From: an uncultured bacterium
GTDB lineage: Bacteria > Auribacterota > Tritonobacteria > UBA1439
Length of the DNA: 5,699 nucleotides
Assembly (NCBI GenBank): GCA_937858775.1
Contig: CALLYX010000093.1
Span: 1 to 5,699 of the forward strand
Direction of reading: 5' to 3'
Shown here: piece after piece, positions 4,599-5,699 of the stretch
Position numbering within the stretch: the stretch's first letter is position 1
Layout: every line of letters begins with the position of its first letter
The notes under the pieces: generated by a model
Told to the model about the DNA's origin: nothing
Databases searched by the model: none
What the model saw: the letters and a program-made list of their open reading frames with translations, nothing else
Position numbers and translations under genes: made by a program

Positions 4599-5423
4599 AT
4601 GACCGTCCTGCGCCCCAAGGTCGCCGTCATCGGCTGCGGGAATGTCGGCGTGCGCTACGCGTACGCGCTCGCGATCACGGGGGCGGCGCGGGAGATCGTC
4701 CTGGTGGACGCCGACCGCAGGCGGACCGAGGGGGAGGTCATGGACCTTTGCCACGGCGCCCCCTTCATCCCGCCGGTGGAGATCCGGGAGGGGGATTATC
4801 CGGAGATCGCGGGTTCCGATATAGTGGCGCTCACCGCGGGGCGCCGGCAGCGGCCGGGGGAGAGCCGGCTCGACCTCGCGAAGGGGAACGTGGGGCTTTT
4901 CTCGGGGATCGTCCCCCTCGTCATGAGGCACGCGCCGGACGCCATCCTCCTCGTCGTCAGCAATCCGGTGGACGTGCTCTCGTACGCCGCGTGGAAGTTC
5001 TCCGGCAGGCCCGCGGGCAAGGTGATCGGCTCCGGCACGCTTCTCGACTCGGCGCGGCTCAGGTTCCTGATGGCGCGGCATTGCCGCGTGGACGCCCGGA
5101 ACATCCACGCCTACGTGCTCGGGGAGCACGGCGAAAGCGAGTTCGCGGCGTGGAGCTGCGCCACGATCGGCGGCGTGCGCATCGCCGACTACTGCCCGGG
5201 GTGCCGGAACGGCCCCTCCTGCGGGCGCGTGGAGGAACTCGATGGGCTGTTCGCCGGGGTGCGCGACTCGGCGGGCGAGATCATAGCGCGGAAGGGCGAG
5301 ACCTCGTACGGGATCGGCCTCGCGATGGTGCGGATCACGCGGGCGCCAGGGATCTTTTGGTTCAGGAGCACGGCCACGGCGAGTGCAGCCAGGATGCCGA
5401 GGGGAACGCTGACCACCGTATAG
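4599..5423 (+). CDS. ldh: L-lactate dehydrogenase, C-terminus replaced by foreign sequence
   Basis: NAD-dependent L-lactate dehydrogenase through about residue 247. It has the Rossmann motif GCGNVG (12-17) with D37 for the NAD ribose, DLCHG, the loop TAGRRQRPGESRLDL with Q84 and R90, SNPVDVLSY, GSGTLLDSARLR with D150 and R153, and catalytic H177 in GEHGESE. Glutamine at the Q84 position marks lactate rather than malate specificity. A cysteine cluster (C199, C202, C208) follows SCATIGG. The match ends at GETSYGIGLAMVRIT. The usual last ~70 residues are missing, and the frame continues to 5423 only as the antisense of a permease fragment. ATG 4599 is preceded by GGAGGGGG; GTG 4596 is in frame but lies inside that site. 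Last gene of the run, after a large hairpin, so it may be a separate unit. Confidence 0.85.
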   Translation: MTVLRPKVAVIGCGNVGVRYAYALAITGAAREIVLVDADRRRTEGEVMDLCHGAPFIPPVEIREGDYPEIAGSDIVALTAGRRQRPGESRLDLAKGNVGLFSGIVPLVMRHAPDAILLVVSNPVDVLSYAAWKFSGRPAGKVIGSGTLLDSARLRFLMARHCRVDARNIHAYVLGEHGESEFAAWSCATIGGVRIADYCPGCRNGPSCGRVEELDGLFAGVRDSAGEIIARKGETSYGIGLAMVRITRAPGIFWFRSTATASAARMPRGTLTTV

Positions 5424-5566
5424 ACTGCGGTTACCCGAAGTGACTTGTAGAAGAGTTCATCGGCGAACATGCGGCTATAGTTGGCCAGGCCGATGAAAAC
5501 GGGTGGCTTGATGACTTTGTACTCGCAGAAGCTAAAGTAGAGCGAAGCGATCATGGGGCCGAGGGT
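5328..5566 (-). pseudogene. ABC sugar-transporter permease, internal fragment
   Basis: About 79 codons matching the N-terminal part of a MalF/UgpA-type (binding-protein-dependent) permease: TLGPMIASLYFSFCEY is the end of the first membrane helix, IKPPVFIGLANYSRMF the periplasmic segment, and FYKSLRVTAVYTVVSVPLG then ILAALAVAVLLNQKIPGARV the second helix and loop. Neither a proper start nor the rest of the permease, including its EAA loop, is present. At 5328-5347 the sequence turns into the reverse strand of lactate dehydrogenase, and at 5552-5566 it joins a different protein in frame. The minus frame stays open from the window edge to 5189, but this is not one protein. Base composition is less GC-rich than the genes to the left. 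Confidence 0.75.
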
Positions 5567-5699
5567 GCCGATCTCCGCGCACAGGCAGGGCTTGCCCCCC
5601 ACGTCAGCATACAGGCGCGACTCGGCAGTGGCGTGCAGGCAGGTGGGGAGCGTGTTTAGCGGGTCCTGGTCGCAGTGCGGCGTAAAGACGGGGTAGGGA
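5552..5699 (-). pseudogene. Probable glycoside hydrolase fragment
   Basis: The minus frame is open from the window edge and reads PYPVFTPHCDQDPLNT, LHATAESRLYADVGGKPCLC and AEIGTLGPM. By eye this resembles the C-terminal half of a GH5-like (clan A) glycoside hydrolase, where a GKP...EIG segment carries the catalytic nucleophile glutamate, here E in AEIGT. The resemblance rests on about 45 residues, so the family is tentative. After TLGPM the frame continues as ABC permease with no linker or start site. The true N-terminal part would lie beyond 5699. A sugar hydrolase and a sugar permease could come from the same polysaccharide-use locus. Confidence 0.45.

Noticed and set aside
3816..5129. Long minus-strand open frame of 437 codons antisense to tlpA-like, PEBP and ldh genes
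   Set aside because: Pro/Arg/Gly/Ala-rich translation without recognisable domains; a typical shadow of well-supported plus-strand genes at high GC.
5189..5699. A single hydrolase-permease fusion protein on the minus strand
   Set aside because: The frame is open, but both parts are truncated, there is no linker, and the 5189-5327 part is only the antisense of ldh; a chimera explains it better.
1..5699. CRISPR array, tRNA, rRNA, insertion sequence or phage genes
   Set aside because: No spaced direct repeats, cloverleaf pattern, transposase motifs or terminal inverted repeats were seen on either strand.

Overview
This is a strongly GC-rich stretch of an uncultured-looking anaerobic bacterium. 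The evidence is long G/C runs, GTG and TTG starts backed by purine-rich ribosome sites, and a set of oxygen-defence proteins typical of anaerobes (PerR-type regulator, two-iron superoxide reductase, rubrerythrin-like protein, ferritin). I cannot name a phylum from the sequence alone.

Layout. Positions 1-230 (minus strand) hold the N-terminal end of an AraC-type regulator cut by the window edge. A divergent intergenic region follows, with two tandem perfect dyads (259-274 and 277-296) and a good sigma70-type promoter (308-336) for a PerR/Fur-family gene (367-768). A second promoter, with a perfect TATAAT box (903-908), precedes a tightly packed run of seven or eight plus-strand genes. These are desulfoferrodoxin (954-1328), rubrerythrin-like di-iron protein (1339-1860), ferritin (1857-2381), thioredoxin-like protein (2410-2724), CcdA/DsbD-type membrane electron carrier (2724-3434), TlpA/ResA-like lipoprotein (3448-3951), YbhB/YbcL-type PEBP protein with a probable signal peptide (3981-4565) and L-lactate dehydrogenase (from 4599). 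The ATGA and TAATG overlaps and gaps of about 10-35 bases argue for one operon. Two strong GC hairpins without a T tract sit over the stop codons of the ferritin and PEBP genes.

How the genes fit together. PerR would sense peroxide. Desulfoferrodoxin reduces superoxide to peroxide, the rubrerythrin-like protein would remove peroxide, and ferritin would sequester iron. The next three genes look like a complete thiol relay: a cytosolic CxxC protein, a membrane conduit, and a membrane-anchored extracytoplasmic CxxC protein. The operon therefore appears to pair cytosolic oxygen/iron defence with export of reducing power across the membrane. This functional link is inferred from gene order.

The right end is anomalous. 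The lactate dehydrogenase stops matching its family after residue ~247 (about 5340). From there the sequence is less GC-rich and encodes, on the minus strand, an internal piece of an ABC sugar-transporter permease. That piece is in turn fused in frame, at 5552-5566, to what looks like the C-terminal part of a glycoside hydrolase running to the window edge. Both joints fall in short stretches that suit both partners. The last ~360 bases are therefore best treated as a mosaic, most likely a chimeric assembly or a microhomology rearrangement, and not as functional gene fusions.
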